Position numbers and translations under genes: made by a program. A DNA stretch of 64,000 nt from Pseudoalteromonas phenolica (GTDB taxonomy: Bacteria > Pseudomonadota > Gammaproteobacteria > Enterobacterales > Alteromonadaceae): NCBI RefSeq assembly GCF_001444405.1, contig NZ_CP013187.1:372001-436000 (forward strand). Direction: 5' to 3'. Position 1 is the first letter of the stretch, and every line of letters begins with the position of its first letter. Below are positions 33,955-45,638 of this stretch, piece after piece. The notes beneath the pieces are model-generated. The model did not search any database and was not told the origin of the DNA. It was given only the letters and a program-made list of their open reading frames with translations.

Positions 33955-35768
33955 AAAAAGCTAAAGCCAATAACTCAAAAACACTGATAACTTGGCGCTT
34001 CGCACTGGTATGCACTGTATTAGTCATGGTGTTCTTAACGTTGATGGCCCGTGCTGCATACTTGCAAGTGATCGAGCCTGATCATGCCCGTAAAGAAAGT
34101 GCAAAACGCACTGTGCGTGTAGAAACATTAAAAGTGCAACGCGGCATGATTTTCGACAGAAATGGTAAAGAGCTCGCTGTCAGTGTGCCTGTAGTGAGTG
34201 TGTATGCCGATCCGCTTGCACTCGATAAAGCGCTTGGTAAAAGAGTGCTTCGTGCTGCTCGTAAAAACAAAGAAGATCACAAAGCGCTGGCTGAAAATCA
34301 AGAAGAAATGACATACCGCAAGCAAGTGCGTTATGACAACGATATTCGCTGGCGTGAACTTGCCGACGTCTTACAAGTTGATAATGAAGAGATAGATGAA
34401 CGTTTAAGAGATAATCCTGCACGTCGTTTCGTTTATTTGAAACGTCAGGTCACGCCTGCGGTTGCTAATTATATTAGTCAGTTAAAGTTGCCAGGTATTC
34501 ACTTATTGGACGAATCAAAACGTTATTATCCAAGTGGTGAAGTCACCGCGCATGTTTTGGGCTTTACCAATATTGATGGCAAAGGCATCGAAGGCATCGA
34601 AAAGCTATTTGAGAATGCTCTAACGGGTGCAGAAGGAAAGAGAACGATTCGCAAAGATGCGCGAGGTCGTGAGATCCAAGTGCTATCTGAAGAGCAACGT
34701 GTTGAACCTGAAGATATTCAACTCAGTATCGACCTACGTATTCAGGCAATTGCCTATAAAGCGCTAAAAAGTGCAGTGCTGAGTTATCAAGCTACTTCAG
34801 GTTCTGCCATGGTTGTAGATGTGAAAACTGGCGAAGTACTTGCCATGGTAAATAGTCCAAGTTTCAACCCTAACGATATGCGTGATGCACATCCTTATAA
34901 ACGAAGAAACCGTGCTATTACTGATTTATTTGAGCCCGGTTCAACACTTAAACCCCTAGCCGTATTAGCAGGGCTTGATCATGATGTGATAGAAGCTGAT
35001 GACACCATCAATACCTTTCCGGGTTGGATGCGCCTTGGTGGCAGTCTAGTTAAAGATGAGCGTAATCACGGTGAAATGACACTCAGAGAAATTCTTAAAG
35101 TATCTTCGAACATGGGCGTGGCTAAAATTAGCCAAATGCTGCCTAAAGAATATCTCGTTGGCTTATACCAAAAAGTAGGGTTTGGTGAAGATACAGGTAC
35201 TTTGATGGTGGGTGAGAGCAGTGGCTTGTTTTACCCAAATCGTCGTTGGTCTGATTTTGAAATTGCAACCTTATCATACGGCTATGCAGTCTCAGTGAGT
35301 ACTGCGCAAGTAGCGCGTTTGTATGCCACATTTGGCGCAGGGGGCATTTCTCGTCCATTAACCATCTTAAAACAAGATACGCCGCCTGAAGGGGAGCGTC
35401 TATTCAAAGAAGAAGATGTTAAAGCGGTTGTAGGAATGATGGAGTCAGTGTTCGAAAAAGGTGGCACTGCGGCAAATGTTAAAGTCGATGGTTACCGTGC
35501 TGCGGGTAAAACCGGTACTTCTGAGAAAGCTGTCGCTGGCGGCTATGGGGATGAATATGTTGGTTACTTTGCCGGTGTAGCTCCTGTCTCTAACCCTCGA
35601 TTAGCTGTGGTGGTGATGATAAACGAACCCGGTGGTGATGTTTACTATGGAGGCCAAACAGCAGGCCCAGCTTTTGCTGAAATTATGTCGAACGCATTAC
35701 GTATTTTGAATGTAGCACCAGATAAAGGCCGCGTTGCTTATTTGTCGGAGAAAAAAGATGCACTTTAA
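33951..35768 (+). CDS. ftsI: Septal peptidoglycan transpeptidase FtsI (PBP3)
   Basis: A 605-residue class B penicillin-binding protein: membrane anchor at about 15-35, a non-catalytic dimerisation domain with RGMIFDRNGKELA, and the transpeptidase domain with STLK (Ser331 is the nucleophile), SSN (386-388) and KTGTS (520-524). It crosslinks septal peptidoglycan with FtsW. It overlaps ftsL by 4 bp and murE by 11 bp. Confidence 0.97.
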   Translation: MKKAKANNSKTLITWRFALVCTVLVMVFLTLMARAAYLQVIEPDHARKESAKRTVRVETLKVQRGMIFDRNGKELAVSVPVVSVYADPLALDKALGKRVLRAARKNKEDHKALAENQEEMTYRKQVRYDNDIRWRELADVLQVDNEEIDERLRDNPARRFVYLKRQVTPAVANYISQLKLPGIHLLDESKRYYPSGEVTAHVLGFTNIDGKGIEGIEKLFENALTGAEGKRTIRKDARGREIQVLSEEQRVEPEDIQLSIDLRIQAIAYKALKSAVLSYQATSGSAMVVDVKTGEVLAMVNSPSFNPNDMRDAHPYKRRNRAITDLFEPGSTLKPLAVLAGLDHDVIEADDTINTFPGWMRLGGSLVKDERNHGEMTLREILKVSSNMGVAKISQMLPKEYLVGLYQKVGFGEDTGTLMVGESSGLFYPNRRWSDFEIATLSYGYAVSVSTAQVARLYATFGAGGISRPLTILKQDTPPEGERLFKEEDVKAVVGMMESVFEKGGTAANVKVDGYRAAGKTGTSEKAVAGGYGDEYVGYFAGVAPVSNPRLAVVVMINEPGGDVYYGGQTAGPAFAEIMSNALRILNVAPDKGRVAYLSEKKDAL

Positions 35769-37242
35769 TTTATCTCACACATTAGCAGCGTTAAACATTG
35801 AACATTCAGGGGCAAATATCCCTACACAAACTGCTGACTTACAGCTCGATAGTCGTGCTGTGAAATCCGATGATGTATTTATTGCCATTAAAGGCCATGT
35901 AAGTAATGGCGAAAATTTTATTGCTGCGGCTTTTACCAATGGTGCTAGCTGTGCCTTGGTTGACGCCTCGGGGTTTGCTGCACTGGATCAAAGTTTAGGT
36001 TTGTTGATCCCTGTTGTAAATTTGGCTGAGCGCATCGCTGAAATTGCCAAAACTTATTATCAAAGTCCGACCGAGCGTTTAAAAGTAATTGGGGTAACAG
36101 GCACCAATGGTAAGTCAACCACGACAGCCATGATAGCAGCACTTTCAGATACCATTGATGTGCCCGCTGCGGTTGTAGGTACTTTAGGTTATGGCAAAGT
36201 AGATGAGTTAACGCCACTGCAAAATACCACACCGTCGGCTGTGGATTTACAACGTATTTTTGCAACTATTGTAGAACATAATAAACTTGCGGCCATCGAG
36301 GTTTCATCTCATGGCTTAGTTCAAGGCCGTGTAAAAGAAACACAATTCAGTACGGCGGTTTTTACCAATCTGTCTCGTGACCATTTAGATTATCACGGTG
36401 ACATGCACAGTTATGCCGAAGCAAAGCGCTTGCTGTTTACAGATTGCATGCCAAAACACTGTGTTTTAAATCATGACGATGCAGTTGCCCAAAGCTGGAT
36501 CGCACAATCTAGTTTTAGCAATCTAGTGGTATATGGCAAAAAACCAACGGCACACGACTTTTCTCAGTTTGTTTGGTTTGATGAGGTTGAATGCCATCAA
36601 ACTGGTATTCGTGCAACGCTCTCCACTTCTTGGGGGGAAGCGACCATTAATGTACCGCTATTTGGTCAATTTAATCTTTACAACCTAGCTGCTGCGATGG
36701 CGGCACTCTTGGTTGAAGGGTATGACTTTAATGCCTTGTGTCACGCGGTTTCTTCTTTGAAGCCTGTTGCGGGTCGTATGCAGGCATTTTCGGTCGAAGG
36801 CAAGCCGGCGTGCGTGGTTGATTATGCGCACACCCCTGATGCGCTGGCTTTGGCGTTACAAGCACTTCAGCAACATGTACCTGGCCAAGTCACTTGTGTG
36901 TTTGGCTGTGGTGGCGATCGCGATAAAGGTAAGCGTCCTATGATGGCGCAAGCGGCTGAGCAAAACGCTGATAAGCTGGTGATCACCAGCGACAACCCGC
37001 GCAGTGAAAATCCCGATGATATTATCGCAGACGTTAAGGCTGGGCTCAGTCAACCTGAGTATGCTTATTGCCAACCTGACCGAGCTAAAGCCATTGCATA
37101 TGCGGTAGAGCAAACATCTGCTTCAGGTGTTGTACTGGTAGCCGGCAAGGGACACGAAGATTATCAAATTATCGGTGATCAAACGATCACCTTCTGTGAC
37201 AGAGCATGGGTAATGAAAATTTTAAAAGGGGATAAAGCATGA
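35758..37242 (+). CDS. murE: UDP-MurNAc-tripeptide ligase MurE (meso-DAP adding)
   Basis: A 494-residue Mur ligase. The ATP loop is GVTGTNGKSTTTAM and the specificity motif DNPRSE is the one that selects meso-diaminopimelate, so the cell wall is of the Gram-negative DAP type. The ATG at 35758, 7 bases after GGAG, gives the family length; a longer frame from a TTG at 35734 would add eight residues that do not belong to the family. The start lies inside the end of ftsI (11-bp overlap). Confidence 0.96.
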   Translation: MHFNLSHTLAALNIEHSGANIPTQTADLQLDSRAVKSDDVFIAIKGHVSNGENFIAAAFTNGASCALVDASGFAALDQSLGLLIPVVNLAERIAEIAKTYYQSPTERLKVIGVTGTNGKSTTTAMIAALSDTIDVPAAVVGTLGYGKVDELTPLQNTTPSAVDLQRIFATIVEHNKLAAIEVSSHGLVQGRVKETQFSTAVFTNLSRDHLDYHGDMHSYAEAKRLLFTDCMPKHCVLNHDDAVAQSWIAQSSFSNLVVYGKKPTAHDFSQFVWFDEVECHQTGIRATLSTSWGEATINVPLFGQFNLYNLAAAMAALLVEGYDFNALCHAVSSLKPVAGRMQAFSVEGKPACVVDYAHTPDALALALQALQQHVPGQVTCVFGCGGDRDKGKRPMMAQAAEQNADKLVITSDNPRSENPDDIIADVKAGLSQPEYAYCQPDRAKAIAYAVEQTSASGVVLVAGKGHEDYQIIGDQTITFCDRAWVMKILKGDKA

Positions 37243-38642
37243 TCACAATGGATTTTGCTTGGCTTACAGCCGTATTAAACACCCCAGTAAGTTGTGGCGA
37301 GAATTTATCTGTCAGCAATATCAATACCGACACCAGAACAATAAAAAATGATGAGGTGTTTTTAGCGCTGAAAGGGCCAAACTTTGACGGACATAAATTC
37401 GTTCAGCAAGCGTATGAAAAAGGCGCCGTAGCAGCGATTGTTGATAAACCAGTGGAATGCGATATTCCTCAGTTTGTGGTAGCCGATACCCGCTTGGCTT
37501 TAGGGCATATTGGTGCTGCCGTAATGGCACAAGTAGCGCCAAAAACCATTGCCATTACGGGTAGTGTGGGCAAAACGACAGTAAAAGAAATGTGCGCAGC
37601 GATTTTGTCACAAAAAGGCAAAGTACTGGCAACCAATGGCAACTTCAATAACGACATTGGTGTTCCGCTGACGTTAATTCGTTTGTCGGAAGATGATGAA
37701 TATGCTGTGATTGAGCTCGGTGCCAATCATATTGGCGAGATTGCTTATACCACGCAAATGACCAAGCCAGACGTTGCGGCAATCTGTAATGTTGCACCAG
37801 CACACATTGAAGGTTTTGGTTCAATCGAAGGTGTGGCGCAAGCCAAAGGTGAGATTTTCTCTGGCTTAAATGAAAACGGCTGTGCAGTTTTTAACTGCGA
37901 TATTAATCCTGAATATCGCCAGGTGTGGGATAGCAGCATGTTTGATAAGCGCATCAAACGCATTGCCACTCATGAACAGCTAGATATTTGGGCTGAACAA
38001 GTGACGCTAAACGACACCGCTCACGCGAGTTTTTTACTTTGTGACGGCGAGCAAAAAGTACCAGTAACACTTGCACTTCCAGGCGAACATAATGTGACCA
38101 ACGCCTTGATTGCTGCGGCTCTCACAACTGAGCTTGGTGCTAGTTTAAGCGAGGTAGCATCATCACTTGAGAGCATGAGCGCGGTCAAAGGTCGAGTGAA
38201 TCTTATTAAGGTTAATGAAAACCTAACCGTGGTTGATGATACCTATAATGCCAATGTGCGCTCGGTCAAAGCGGCAATCGATTTATTAACTAAAATGCCA
38301 GGCTATAAGGTATTTGCGTTAGGTGATATGGGCGAGCTTGGTGAGCATGCTCGTGAATACCATCAAGAAGTGGGTGAATATGCCAAACAGCAGGGTATTG
38401 ATGCGTTATTTACCTTAGGGGTATTGAGTCGTTATAGCAGTGATGTGTTTGAAATTGCCGACAGGCATTTTTCGACACGCTCGCATTTATTGGCCGCAAT
38501 TAATCAAACTTTAGCGGTGCAAAATGGTCCATGTACTGTGATAGTAAAAGGCTCTCGCAGTGCACGCATGGAATTACTAGTAGAAGAATTAATAACAACA
38601 AGTGGTGAACAAGCAGCCACAAATGGAGTATCAGCATGTTAG
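37239..38642 (+). CDS. murF: UDP-MurNAc-pentapeptide ligase MurF
   Basis: A 467-residue Mur ligase adding D-Ala-D-Ala to the UDP-MurNAc-tripeptide. The ATP-binding loop is [13 protein letters not shown], where the Ser-Val in place of Thr-Asn is usual for Mur[15 protein letters not shown] and [15 protein letters not shown] are further family blocks. It overlaps murE in ATGA and mraY by 7 bp. Confidence 0.96.
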   Translation: MITMDFAWLTAVLNTPVSCGENLSVSNINTDTRTIKNDEVFLALKGPNFDGHKFVQQAYEKGAVAAIVDKPVECDIPQFVVADTRLALGHIGAAVMAQVAPKTIAITGSVGKTTVKEMCAAILSQKGKVLATNGNFNNDIGVPLTLIRLSEDDEYAVIELGANHIGEIAYTTQMTKPDVAAICNVAPAHIEGFGSIEGVAQAKGEIFSGLNENGCAVFNCDINPEYRQVWDSSMFDKRIKRIATHEQLDIWAEQVTLNDTAHASFLLCDGEQKVPVTLALPGEHNVTNALIAAALTTELGASLSEVASSLESMSAVKGRVNLIKVNENLTVVDDTYNANVRSVKAAIDLLTKMPGYKVFALGDMGELGEHAREYHQEVGEYAKQQGIDALFTLGVLSRYSSDVFEIADRHFSTRSHLLAAINQTLAVQNGPCTVIVKGSRSARMELLVEELITTSGEQAATNGVSAC

Positions 38643-39718
38643 TGTGGTTGGCTGAATATTTAACCCAGTATTACAGTGGCTTTAACGTCTTTTCTTACCT
38701 AACGCTGCGTGCGATTTTAGGTATTTTAACCGCGTTATTGTTATCGCTTTATTTCGGTCCGATTTTGATCCGCGCACTACAGCGCATGCAAATTGGTCAA
38801 ACGGTACGTGATGATGGTCCAGAGTCACATTTATCTAAGTCTGGTACGCCGACCATGGGTGGGGTGTTGATTTTAGGTGCCATTTTTACCAGCACCTTAA
38901 TGTGGGGTGACTTAAGCAATAAATATGTGTGGGTGACACTCTTTGTTTTAGGTAGTTTGGGCGTTGTCGGTTTTGTCGATGATTATCGCAAAGTGATCCG
39001 CAAAGATTCAAAAGGTTTAATCGCTCGTTGGAAGTACTTTTGGCAGTCAGTGATCGCAATGACTGTGGCAAGCTTCTTATATTTCACTTCACTGGACCCA
39101 AATGAAACTGTACTGGTTGTACCTTTCCTAAAAGAAGTGATGCCACAGCTTGGTATTTTCTATTTAGTAATGAGCTACTTTGTGATTGTTGGTACGTCTA
39201 ATGCGGTCAATCTCACAGACGGTCTTGATGGCTTGGCGATTGTACCGACTATTCTAGTTGCCGCTGCTTTAGCGATTATCGCCTATTTAACGGGTAATGC
39301 TAATTTCTCTGAATATTTACATCTACCACATTTACCACTGGCCAGTGAGCTGGTCGTTGTGTGTACCGCCATTGTTGGCGCAGGCTTAGGTTTTTTATGG
39401 TTTAACACCTATCCTGCACAAGTATTTATGGGCGATGTGGGTTCATTGGCGCTGGGTGGCGCGCTGGGTATTATTGCGATTTTAGTACGCCAAGAGCTAG
39501 TGTTATTGATTATGGGTGGTGTGTTTGTGATGGAGGCCCTGTCAGTCATTTTACAAGTTGGTTCTTACAAGCTTCGCGGCCAACGTATCTTTAGAATGGC
39601 ACCCATTCACCATCATTATGAGTTAAAAGGTTGGCCAGAGCCACGTGTAATTGTGCGCTTTTGGATCATTTCGATTGTATTAGTACTCGCAGGATTGGCA
39701 ACGCTGAAGATCAGATAA
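38636..39718 (+). CDS. mraY: Phospho-MurNAc-pentapeptide transferase MraY
   Basis: A 360-residue integral membrane enzyme with about ten helices that transfers phospho-MurNAc-pentapeptide to undecaprenyl phosphate, making lipid I. Signature regions: [19 protein letters not shown] (Asp-Asp of the active site), [11 protein letters not shown] and the [13 protein letters not shown] loop. Length matches E. coli (360). The stop abuts the murD start with no gap. Confidence 0.97.
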   Translation: MLVWLAEYLTQYYSGFNVFSYLTLRAILGILTALLLSLYFGPILIRALQRMQIGQTVRDDGPESHLSKSGTPTMGGVLILGAIFTSTLMWGDLSNKYVWVTLFVLGSLGVVGFVDDYRKVIRKDSKGLIARWKYFWQSVIAMTVASFLYFTSLDPNETVLVVPFLKEVMPQLGIFYLVMSYFVIVGTSNAVNLTDGLDGLAIVPTILVAAALAIIAYLTGNANFSEYLHLPHLPLASELVVVCTAIVGAGLGFLWFNTYPAQVFMGDVGSLALGGALGIIAILVRQELVLLIMGGVFVMEALSVILQVGSYKLRGQRIFRMAPIHHHYELKGWPEPRVIVRFWIISIVLVLAGLATLKIR

Positions 39719-41044
39719 ATGCAGTATTTAAACGAATTAAGAAATAAAAATATCACTGTGCTCGGACTGGGAATTACTGGTTTGGGCATTGTGCGTTTTT
39801 TATTGTCCCATGACATAACGCCGCGTGTGGTGGATAGTCGTGCAGTACCGCCTGGTTCTCAGTGGCTTGCTGATAATGCGCCTGATTGCGAAGCGGTATT
39901 CGGACCACTTGCGCAAGCAAGCCTACCGAGCGCTGATTTAATTATTATCAGCCCAGGTATTGCTCTGTTTGAGCAAAGTGTTGCAGAGGCAATAGCACAT
40001 GGCGTTGAAGTTATTGGTGACATTGAATTGTTTGCACGTTTGAATACGAAACCTGTGATAGCTGTAACTGGCTCAAATGGTAAATCGACGGTGGTGAGCC
40101 TTGCTACTGAAGTGCTTACCCAAGCCGGTTATAAAGTGGGACTAGGTGGTAATATAGGCACAGCAGCACTCGATTTGCTTGAACAAAATTTCGATGTATT
40201 TGTATTGGAGCTATCAAGTTTTCAACTCGAAACCACGAAAAGCCTAGTTTGTACCAGTGCTATGATCTTAAATGTCACTGAAGATCATATGGATCGTTAC
40301 CCAGATTTCGCCGCCTATTGCCAAGCGAAACAGCGTATTTATCAACATGCCCAGCATGTGGTGTTTAATGCTACAGATAACAATACATTGGCTAATGCAG
40401 GTGTTGGTGTGAGCGTGGCATTAGCGCAAGCAGATTATTGTCTGCAGACACATGAAGGCGATTTGTATTTCGCTGCACATCAACAACCTATCTTACCTGT
40501 CTCTAGTTTGACTATGGTAGGTAAACACAACCAGTTTAATGCGTTGGCTGTAATGGCATTACTTGAGCCACTTAACCTTGATAAAGCGGCATTTGCAGCA
40601 GCATTTAAAAATTTTACAGGCCTTGCGCATCGTTGTCAGTTAGTGGCTGATGTAGCAGGAGTTAAATACTTCAATGATTCTAAAGCAACCAATGTAGGCG
40701 CGACAGTCGCGGCACTAGAAAGCTTAACGGATGATGTAAACAAGATCGTGCTTATTGCCGGTGGTGATGCTAAAGGCGCTGATTTATCGCCTTTACGTGA
40801 GCCTTTGCAAGCAGCGTGTCGAGCCGTGATTTGTTTTGGTCAAGATGGTGCAAAGTTTTTGCCATTACATGAGCAAAGTCACCTTGTTGCTGATTTACAA
40901 CACGCCATTTTAAAGGCGCAGTCACTGGCACAAAACGGTGATGCTGTCTTACTAGCACCGGCCTGTGCGAGCATTGATATGTTCCCAAATTATATGATTC
41001 GCGGCGAAGCTTTTTGTAAAGCCGTAGCGGAGCTTGCACCATGA
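39719..41044 (+). CDS. murD: UDP-MurNAc-L-Ala:D-Glu ligase MurD
   Basis: A 441-residue Mur ligase that adds D-glutamate. It has the N-terminal UDP-binding VLGLGITGLG, the ATP loop VTGSNGKSTVV (117-127), LNVTEDHMDRYPDF and the C-terminal substrate block KYFNDSKATNVGATVAALES. It starts directly after the mraY stop and overlaps ftsW by 4 bp. Confidence 0.97.
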   Translation: MQYLNELRNKNITVLGLGITGLGIVRFLLSHDITPRVVDSRAVPPGSQWLADNAPDCEAVFGPLAQASLPSADLIIISPGIALFEQSVAEAIAHGVEVIGDIELFARLNTKPVIAVTGSNGKSTVVSLATEVLTQAGYKVGLGGNIGTAALDLLEQNFDVFVLELSSFQLETTKSLVCTSAMILNVTEDHMDRYPDFAAYCQAKQRIYQHAQHVVFNATDNNTLANAGVGVSVALAQADYCLQTHEGDLYFAAHQQPILPVSSLTMVGKHNQFNALAVMALLEPLNLDKAAFAAAFKNFTGLAHRCQLVADVAGVKYFNDSKATNVGATVAALESLTDDVNKIVLIAGGDAKGADLSPLREPLQAACRAVICFGQDGAKFLPLHEQSHLVADLQHAILKAQSLAQNGDAVLLAPACASIDMFPNYMIRGEAFCKAVAELAP

Positions 41045-42216
41045 TGACGTTCGCTGAGCTAAGAATGCAACTCACACCAAAACAGTCAAATGCACTTTTT
41101 GATGTGCCTTTGATGTACGCCATGCTGTGTCTGATAGGCATTGGTTTTGTGATGGTAACCAGTGCTTCTATGCCAGTGGCTGAACGACTTTATAATAATC
41201 CTTATGGCATAGCGATGCGCCATGGGGTCTTCTTAGGACTTGGTTTTGTGCTCTTTTGGTTCAGCACCAGCGTGCCAATGAGTTGGTGGAAAAAGTGCAA
41301 TCCGTATTTATTATTCTTCGGCTTATTTTTATTGTGCCTAGTTTTAGTCGTTGGTCGAGAAGTCAATGGCTCGAAACGTTGGATCCCCATTGGGCCGATA
41401 GGTTTTCAGGTCGCTGAAGCCGCCAAACTTTACTTTTTTAGCTACATTGCCGGTTACTTGGTTCGTAAGCGCGAAGAAGTTCAAGAAAACTTAAAAGGCT
41501 TTGCTAAGCCCATTGCAGTATTCGCGGTTTATGCATTGCTTATTTTGAAGCAACCTGATTTAGGCACCGTGGTGGTGATGTTCGTTACGACGGTGGGGTT
41601 ACTATTTTTGGCGGGCGCTAAGTTATGGCAGTTTTTTATGCTGATCTTAACGGGGATCGGCTTGATAGTGGTACTCATCGTGTTCGAACCTTACCGCTGG
41701 CGACGTGTTACTGGCTTTTTAGATCCTTGGGATGATCCATTTGGTGCAGGCTATCAATTGGTCCAGTCTTTAATGGCTTATAGCCAAGGGGGTTGGTTTG
41801 GCCAAGGTTTAGGTAATAGTGTGCAGAAGTTGCAGTATCTACCCGAAGCGCACAATGACTTTATTTTTGCGGTTATCGCAGAAGAGTTAGGTTTTGTTGG
41901 TGTAACCAGTATCTTACTCTTGCTCGGTGTTTTGGTATTTAGAGCCTTATTAATCGGTCAGAAAGCCTTAAAGCATGGTAAGGAATATGAAGGCTATTTT
42001 GCGCTTGCCATTGGTATTTGGTTTGCGTTTCAAACCATGGTGAATATTGGGGCAAGCGCCGGCATTTTGCCAACCAAAGGCTTAACTTTGCCGTTTGTAT
42101 CTTACGGCGGGTCGAGCTTTTTAATTATGGTGATTGCAGCCGGTGTGCTGCAGCGTATTGATTTTGAAACCAAGTTATCGAGCCGACAAGCAACGGCGAG
42201 GAGTGGGCGACGATGA
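41041..42216 (+). CDS. ftsW: Septal peptidoglycan polymerase FtsW (SEDS)
   Basis: A 391-residue SEDS glycosyltransferase with about ten membrane helices. The family blocks are KQPDLGTVVVM, the long periplasmic loop with DPFGAGYQLVQSLMAYSQGGWFGQGLGNSVQKLQ region (catalytic Asp in the DPW segment), LPEAHNDFIFAVIAEE and GLTLPFVSYGGSS. It works with FtsI in the same cluster. The start may be at 41041 or the next ATG at 41044. Confidence 0.96.
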   Translation: MMTFAELRMQLTPKQSNALFDVPLMYAMLCLIGIGFVMVTSASMPVAERLYNNPYGIAMRHGVFLGLGFVLFWFSTSVPMSWWKKCNPYLLFFGLFLLCLVLVVGREVNGSKRWIPIGPIGFQVAEAAKLYFFSYIAGYLVRKREEVQENLKGFAKPIAVFAVYALLILKQPDLGTVVVMFVTTVGLLFLAGAKLWQFFMLILTGIGLIVVLIVFEPYRWRRVTGFLDPWDDPFGAGYQLVQSLMAYSQGGWFGQGLGNSVQKLQYLPEAHNDFIFAVIAEELGFVGVTSILLLLGVLVFRALLIGQKALKHGKEYEGYFALAIGIWFAFQTMVNIGASAGILPTKGLTLPFVSYGGSSFLIMVIAAGVLQRIDFETKLSSRQATARSGRR

Positions 42217-43274
42217 CAGCCAATAAACATTTAATGGTGGTTGCCGGTGGCACGGGTGGTCACATTTTCCCAGGTATCGCGGTTGCAGAGCATATGCAGC
42301 AACAAGGTTGGACAGTGTCTTGGGTAGGCACTGCCGACAGAATGGAAGCGCAATTAGTACCAAAGCACGGTTTCGAGATTGATTTTGTCGAAGTGCAAGG
42401 GGTGCGTGGTAACGGGATAACTCGTTTACTCAAAGCGCCATTTATGGTGCTAAAAGCCATTTTAGCAGCGAAGAAAATAATCAAACAGCGCAAGCCTGCG
42501 GTGATCTTAGCTATGGGCGGATACGTCACGGGCCCTGTTGGTATTGCCGCAAAATTATCTGGTGTGCCTTTGGTGATTCACGAGCAGAATGCAGTGGCTG
42601 GGTTTAGTAATAGGCTTTTGGCAAAAGTCGCTAATCAAGTGTTGGCAGCTTTTCCTAATGCCTTTGAAAATAATGCTGAAGTGGTTGGCAATCCGGTTCG
42701 AGCCAGTGTCAGTGCGATTGATAAAAAGTCACAGACAGAACAATTGAATGTGCTAGTTGTTGGCGGATCATTGGGTGCGCAAGTATTAAACGAGCGTTTG
42801 CCAGAGGTATTTTCGACATTGGCAAAAGACTTTTCGTTGAGTGTACGCCATCAAAGTGGGCGAAATAACCAAGATAAACTCAAAAGTGCTTATGTTGGTC
42901 GCGAATTTGATGCACAAGTTGATGAATTTATTCACGATATGGATGCAGCCTATGCATGGGCTGATTTAGTCATCTGCCGTGCAGGGGCTTTAACTGTGAG
43001 TGAAGTAGCAGCAGCTGGAAAAGCAGCTTTGTTTGTGCCATTACCTCATGCGGTTGACGATCATCAAACAGCGAATGCCCGTTATTTGGTAGATCAACAA
43101 GGTGGCTTACTGATGCCGCAACATGATTTTACGACTGAGCGATTAATTGAGTTATTAACACCGTATTTTGAACAGCCAAGTTTATTGTCTGAGATTGCTG
43201 ATAAAGCAAAGCAGTTGGCGAAATTTGATGCCACCGAACGCGTCGCGAAGGTGTGTGGTGAGTTGGCAAAATAG
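42213..43274 (+). CDS. murG: Lipid II synthase MurG
   Basis: A 353-residue peripheral membrane glycosyltransferase (GT28) that adds GlcNAc to lipid I. The first G-loop GGTGGHIFPGIAVA and the second VVGGSLGAQVLN are intact, as are HEQNAVAGFSNR and the donor-site CRAGALTVSEVAAAG. It overlaps ftsW by 4 bp and its stop touches the murC start. Confidence 0.97.
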   Translation: MTANKHLMVVAGGTGGHIFPGIAVAEHMQQQGWTVSWVGTADRMEAQLVPKHGFEIDFVEVQGVRGNGITRLLKAPFMVLKAILAAKKIIKQRKPAVILAMGGYVTGPVGIAAKLSGVPLVIHEQNAVAGFSNRLLAKVANQVLAAFPNAFENNAEVVGNPVRASVSAIDKKSQTEQLNVLVVGGSLGAQVLNERLPEVFSTLAKDFSLSVRHQSGRNNQDKLKSAYVGREFDAQVDEFIHDMDAAYAWADLVICRAGALTVSEVAAAGKAALFVPLPHAVDDHQTANARYLVDQQGGLLMPQHDFTTERLIELLTPYFEQPSLLSEIADKAKQLAKFDATERVAKVCGELAK

Positions 43275-44732
43275 ATGAATTTAGAGAAAGAGACGCAAGT
43301 GAACGAAGCGAATAATCGAAGAGCAATGAGACGTATCAATACCATACATTTTATCGGTATTGGTGGTGCTGGTATGGGCGGTATTGCCGAGGTACTCGCC
43401 TATGAAGGTTATCGTATTACAGGCTCCGATATAGCACAAAACGCGATGACAGAGCGTTTGATTAAAGCGGGCGCTGAAGTCTTTATTGGTCATCACGAAA
43501 ATAACATTAAAGATGCCAATGTGGTTGTGGTGTCTACAGCGATTGATGTCAATAACCCTGAGATAAAAGCAGCTAAAGCGGCACGCATTCCAATTGTTCG
43601 TCGTGCTGAAATGTTGGCTGAGCTCATGCGTTATCGTCATGGTATTGCCATTGCGGGTACGCATGGTAAAACAACGACAACCAGTTTGATCGCTAGCATT
43701 TTTGCTAAAGCAGAACTTGACCCCACGTTTGTCATCGGCGGCTTGCTCAATAGCGCGGGTACCAATGCTAAGTTAGGGAGCAGTGATTTTCTAATTGCTG
43801 AAGCCGATGAAAGTGATGCTTCTTTCTTACATCTACAGCCAATGGTATCGGTTGTCACCAATATCGAAGCGGATCATATGGATACCTACGAAGGTGACTT
43901 CGAGAAGATGAAGGATACCTATGTAGAGTTCATTCATAATTTACCGTTTTATGGCTTGGCTGTGGTGTGTATTGACTCGGACGTTGCCGCTGAGCTCATC
44001 CCTCGCTTTGCACGCCCAACCATTACTTATGGTGAGCACGACGCGGCAGATTATCGTTTAGTGGACTTCAAGCAAACGGTAAACAGCAGTGAATTTAAAG
44101 TTGTGACTAAGTCAGGCGAAGAGATCGCCGTACATTTAAATATGCCAGGTAAACACAACGCGCTGAACGCGACTGCAGCGATTGCCGTGGCGAAAGATCA
44201 CAATATCAGCAATGCTGCGATTTTAGCTGCACTCACAGAGTTTGAAGGTATTGGTCGCCGTTTCCAACATTACGGTACATTTGAGAATGAACAAGGTAAT
44301 GTGATGCTGGTTGATGATTATGGTCATCACCCATCAGAAGTTGATGTCACCATTGAGGCTGCAAAAGCAGGCTGGCCTGAGCGTCGATTAGTGATGATTT
44401 ATCAGCCGCATCGTTTTACACGTACTCGTGACTTATATGAAGACTTTGTCAAAGTACTCTCTAAAGTTGATCAACTTATTTTGTTAGATGTATACAGTGC
44501 TGGCGAAGCACCTATTGTAGGTGCTGATAGTAAGAGTTTATGCCGTAGCTTACGTCAAAGAGGTGTAGAGCCAATTCATGTTGCAGACAATGAAGAATTG
44601 GGCAAAGTTCTTTCGAATGTTTTACAAGACAGCGACCTTGTGATCACGCAAGGTGCCGGCAACATCGGTCAGATCGTTAAGAAGTTGGCAGCAACCGAAA
44701 TGTCACTCGCTGCGTTAAAAGGTGAATCATGA
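43275..44732 (+). CDS. murC: UDP-MurNAc:L-Ala ligase MurC
   Basis: A 485-residue Mur ligase. Marks: [17 protein letters not shown] (UDP site), [13 protein letters not shown] (ATP loop), [11 protein letters not shown], and [14 protein letters not shown]. The ATG directly after murG is used; an internal ATG 17 residues later would still keep the whole core. It overlaps ddlB by 4 bp (ATGA). Confidence 0.97.
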   Translation: MNLEKETQVNEANNRRAMRRINTIHFIGIGGAGMGGIAEVLAYEGYRITGSDIAQNAMTERLIKAGAEVFIGHHENNIKDANVVVVSTAIDVNNPEIKAAKAARIPIVRRAEMLAELMRYRHGIAIAGTHGKTTTTSLIASIFAKAELDPTFVIGGLLNSAGTNAKLGSSDFLIAEADESDASFLHLQPMVSVVTNIEADHMDTYEGDFEKMKDTYVEFIHNLPFYGLAVVCIDSDVAAELIPRFARPTITYGEHDAADYRLVDFKQTVNSSEFKVVTKSGEEIAVHLNMPGKHNALNATAAIAVAKDHNISNAAILAALTEFEGIGRRFQHYGTFENEQGNVMLVDDYGHHPSEVDVTIEAAKAGWPERRLVMIYQPHRFTRTRDLYEDFVKVLSKVDQLILLDVYSAGEAPIVGADSKSLCRSLRQRGVEPIHVADNEELGKVLSNVLQDSDLVITQGAGNIGQIVKKLAATEMSLAALKGES

Positions 44733-45637
44733 AACAGTTTGGTAAAGTAGCAGTATTACTAGGCGGAACGTCTGCTGAACGTGAAGTGTCATTAAACTCA
44801 GGCAATGCCGTGTTGAATGCTCTGATTGCAGCTGGCGTTGATGCGTTTGCGTTTGACCCAGCAGAACGTGCGCTTTCAGAGTTAAAGGCTTCAGGCGTTG
44901 ATCGTGTATTTATCGCTTTGCATGGTCGTGGTGGCGAAGATGGTACCATCCAAGGTGCGCTTGAATTTATGGGTATTCCTTACACGGGAAGTGGCGTATT
45001 AGGCAGTGCATTGGCAATGGATAAAATTCGCTGTAAGCAGCTGTTCCAGTCAGCACAATTAAGCACTGCGGCATTTGCGGTTGTTGATGCGAAAGCGGGT
45101 TTTGATGCAGCCAACATTATTAATGAGTTTGGCAAGGTCATGGTGAAGCCAAGCCATGAAGGCTCAAGCATTGGTATGGCTCAAGCCGAAACGGCAGAGC
45201 AATTAACCGACGCCTTAAATAATGCCTTTAAGTATGACGACCAAGTGTTAGTTGAACAGTGGATCACCGGCCGTGAGTTTACTGTTGCCATGTTAGGCAA
45301 TGAAGCATTGCCTGTTATTGAAATGGTAACTCCGCGCGGCTTTTATGACTACGAGGCCAAATACAAAGTAAATAGTACTGAATACCACTGCCCAGCGGCA
45401 TTGAGTGACGCCCATACGCAGCAATTGCAAATTATGGCAACGCATGCTTTTGCTTTAGTTGGTGCGCAAGGCTGGGGTCGTGTTGATGCAATGCAAGATG
45501 AAAATGGTCAATTTTACTTATTAGAAGTGAATACTGTGCCGGGCATGACAGAGAAATCTTTGGTGCCTATGGCGGCCAAAGCTGTTGGCGTAACTTTTGA
45601 GCAATTAGTTGTTCGCATTTTGGAGCAAACGCTTTAA
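44729..45637 (+). CDS. ddlB: D-alanine:D-alanine ligase (DdlB)
   Basis: A 302-residue ATP-grasp ligase supplying D-Ala-D-Ala to Mur[52 protein letters not shown] and the metal-binding [16 protein letters not shown] are all in place. The cluster position between murC and ftsQ is that of E. coli ddlB. The next gene begins one base after its stop. Confidence 0.97.
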   Translation: MKQFGKVAVLLGGTSAEREVSLNSGNAVLNALIAAGVDAFAFDPAERALSELKASGVDRVFIALHGRGGEDGTIQGALEFMGIPYTGSGVLGSALAMDKIRCKQLFQSAQLSTAAFAVVDAKAGFDAANIINEFGKVMVKPSHEGSSIGMAQAETAEQLTDALNNAFKYDDQVLVEQWITGREFTVAMLGNEALPVIEMVTPRGFYDYEAKYKVNSTEYHCPAALSDAHTQQLQIMATHAFALVGAQGWGRVDAMQDENGQFYLLEVNTVPGMTEKSLVPMAAKAVGVTFEQLVVRILEQTL

Positions 45638-45638
45638 T

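Noticed and set aside
43275..43325. Later ATG for murC (17 residues downstream)
   Set aside because: The ATG abutting the murG stop fits the tight packing of the cluster, and both starts keep the whole core domain.
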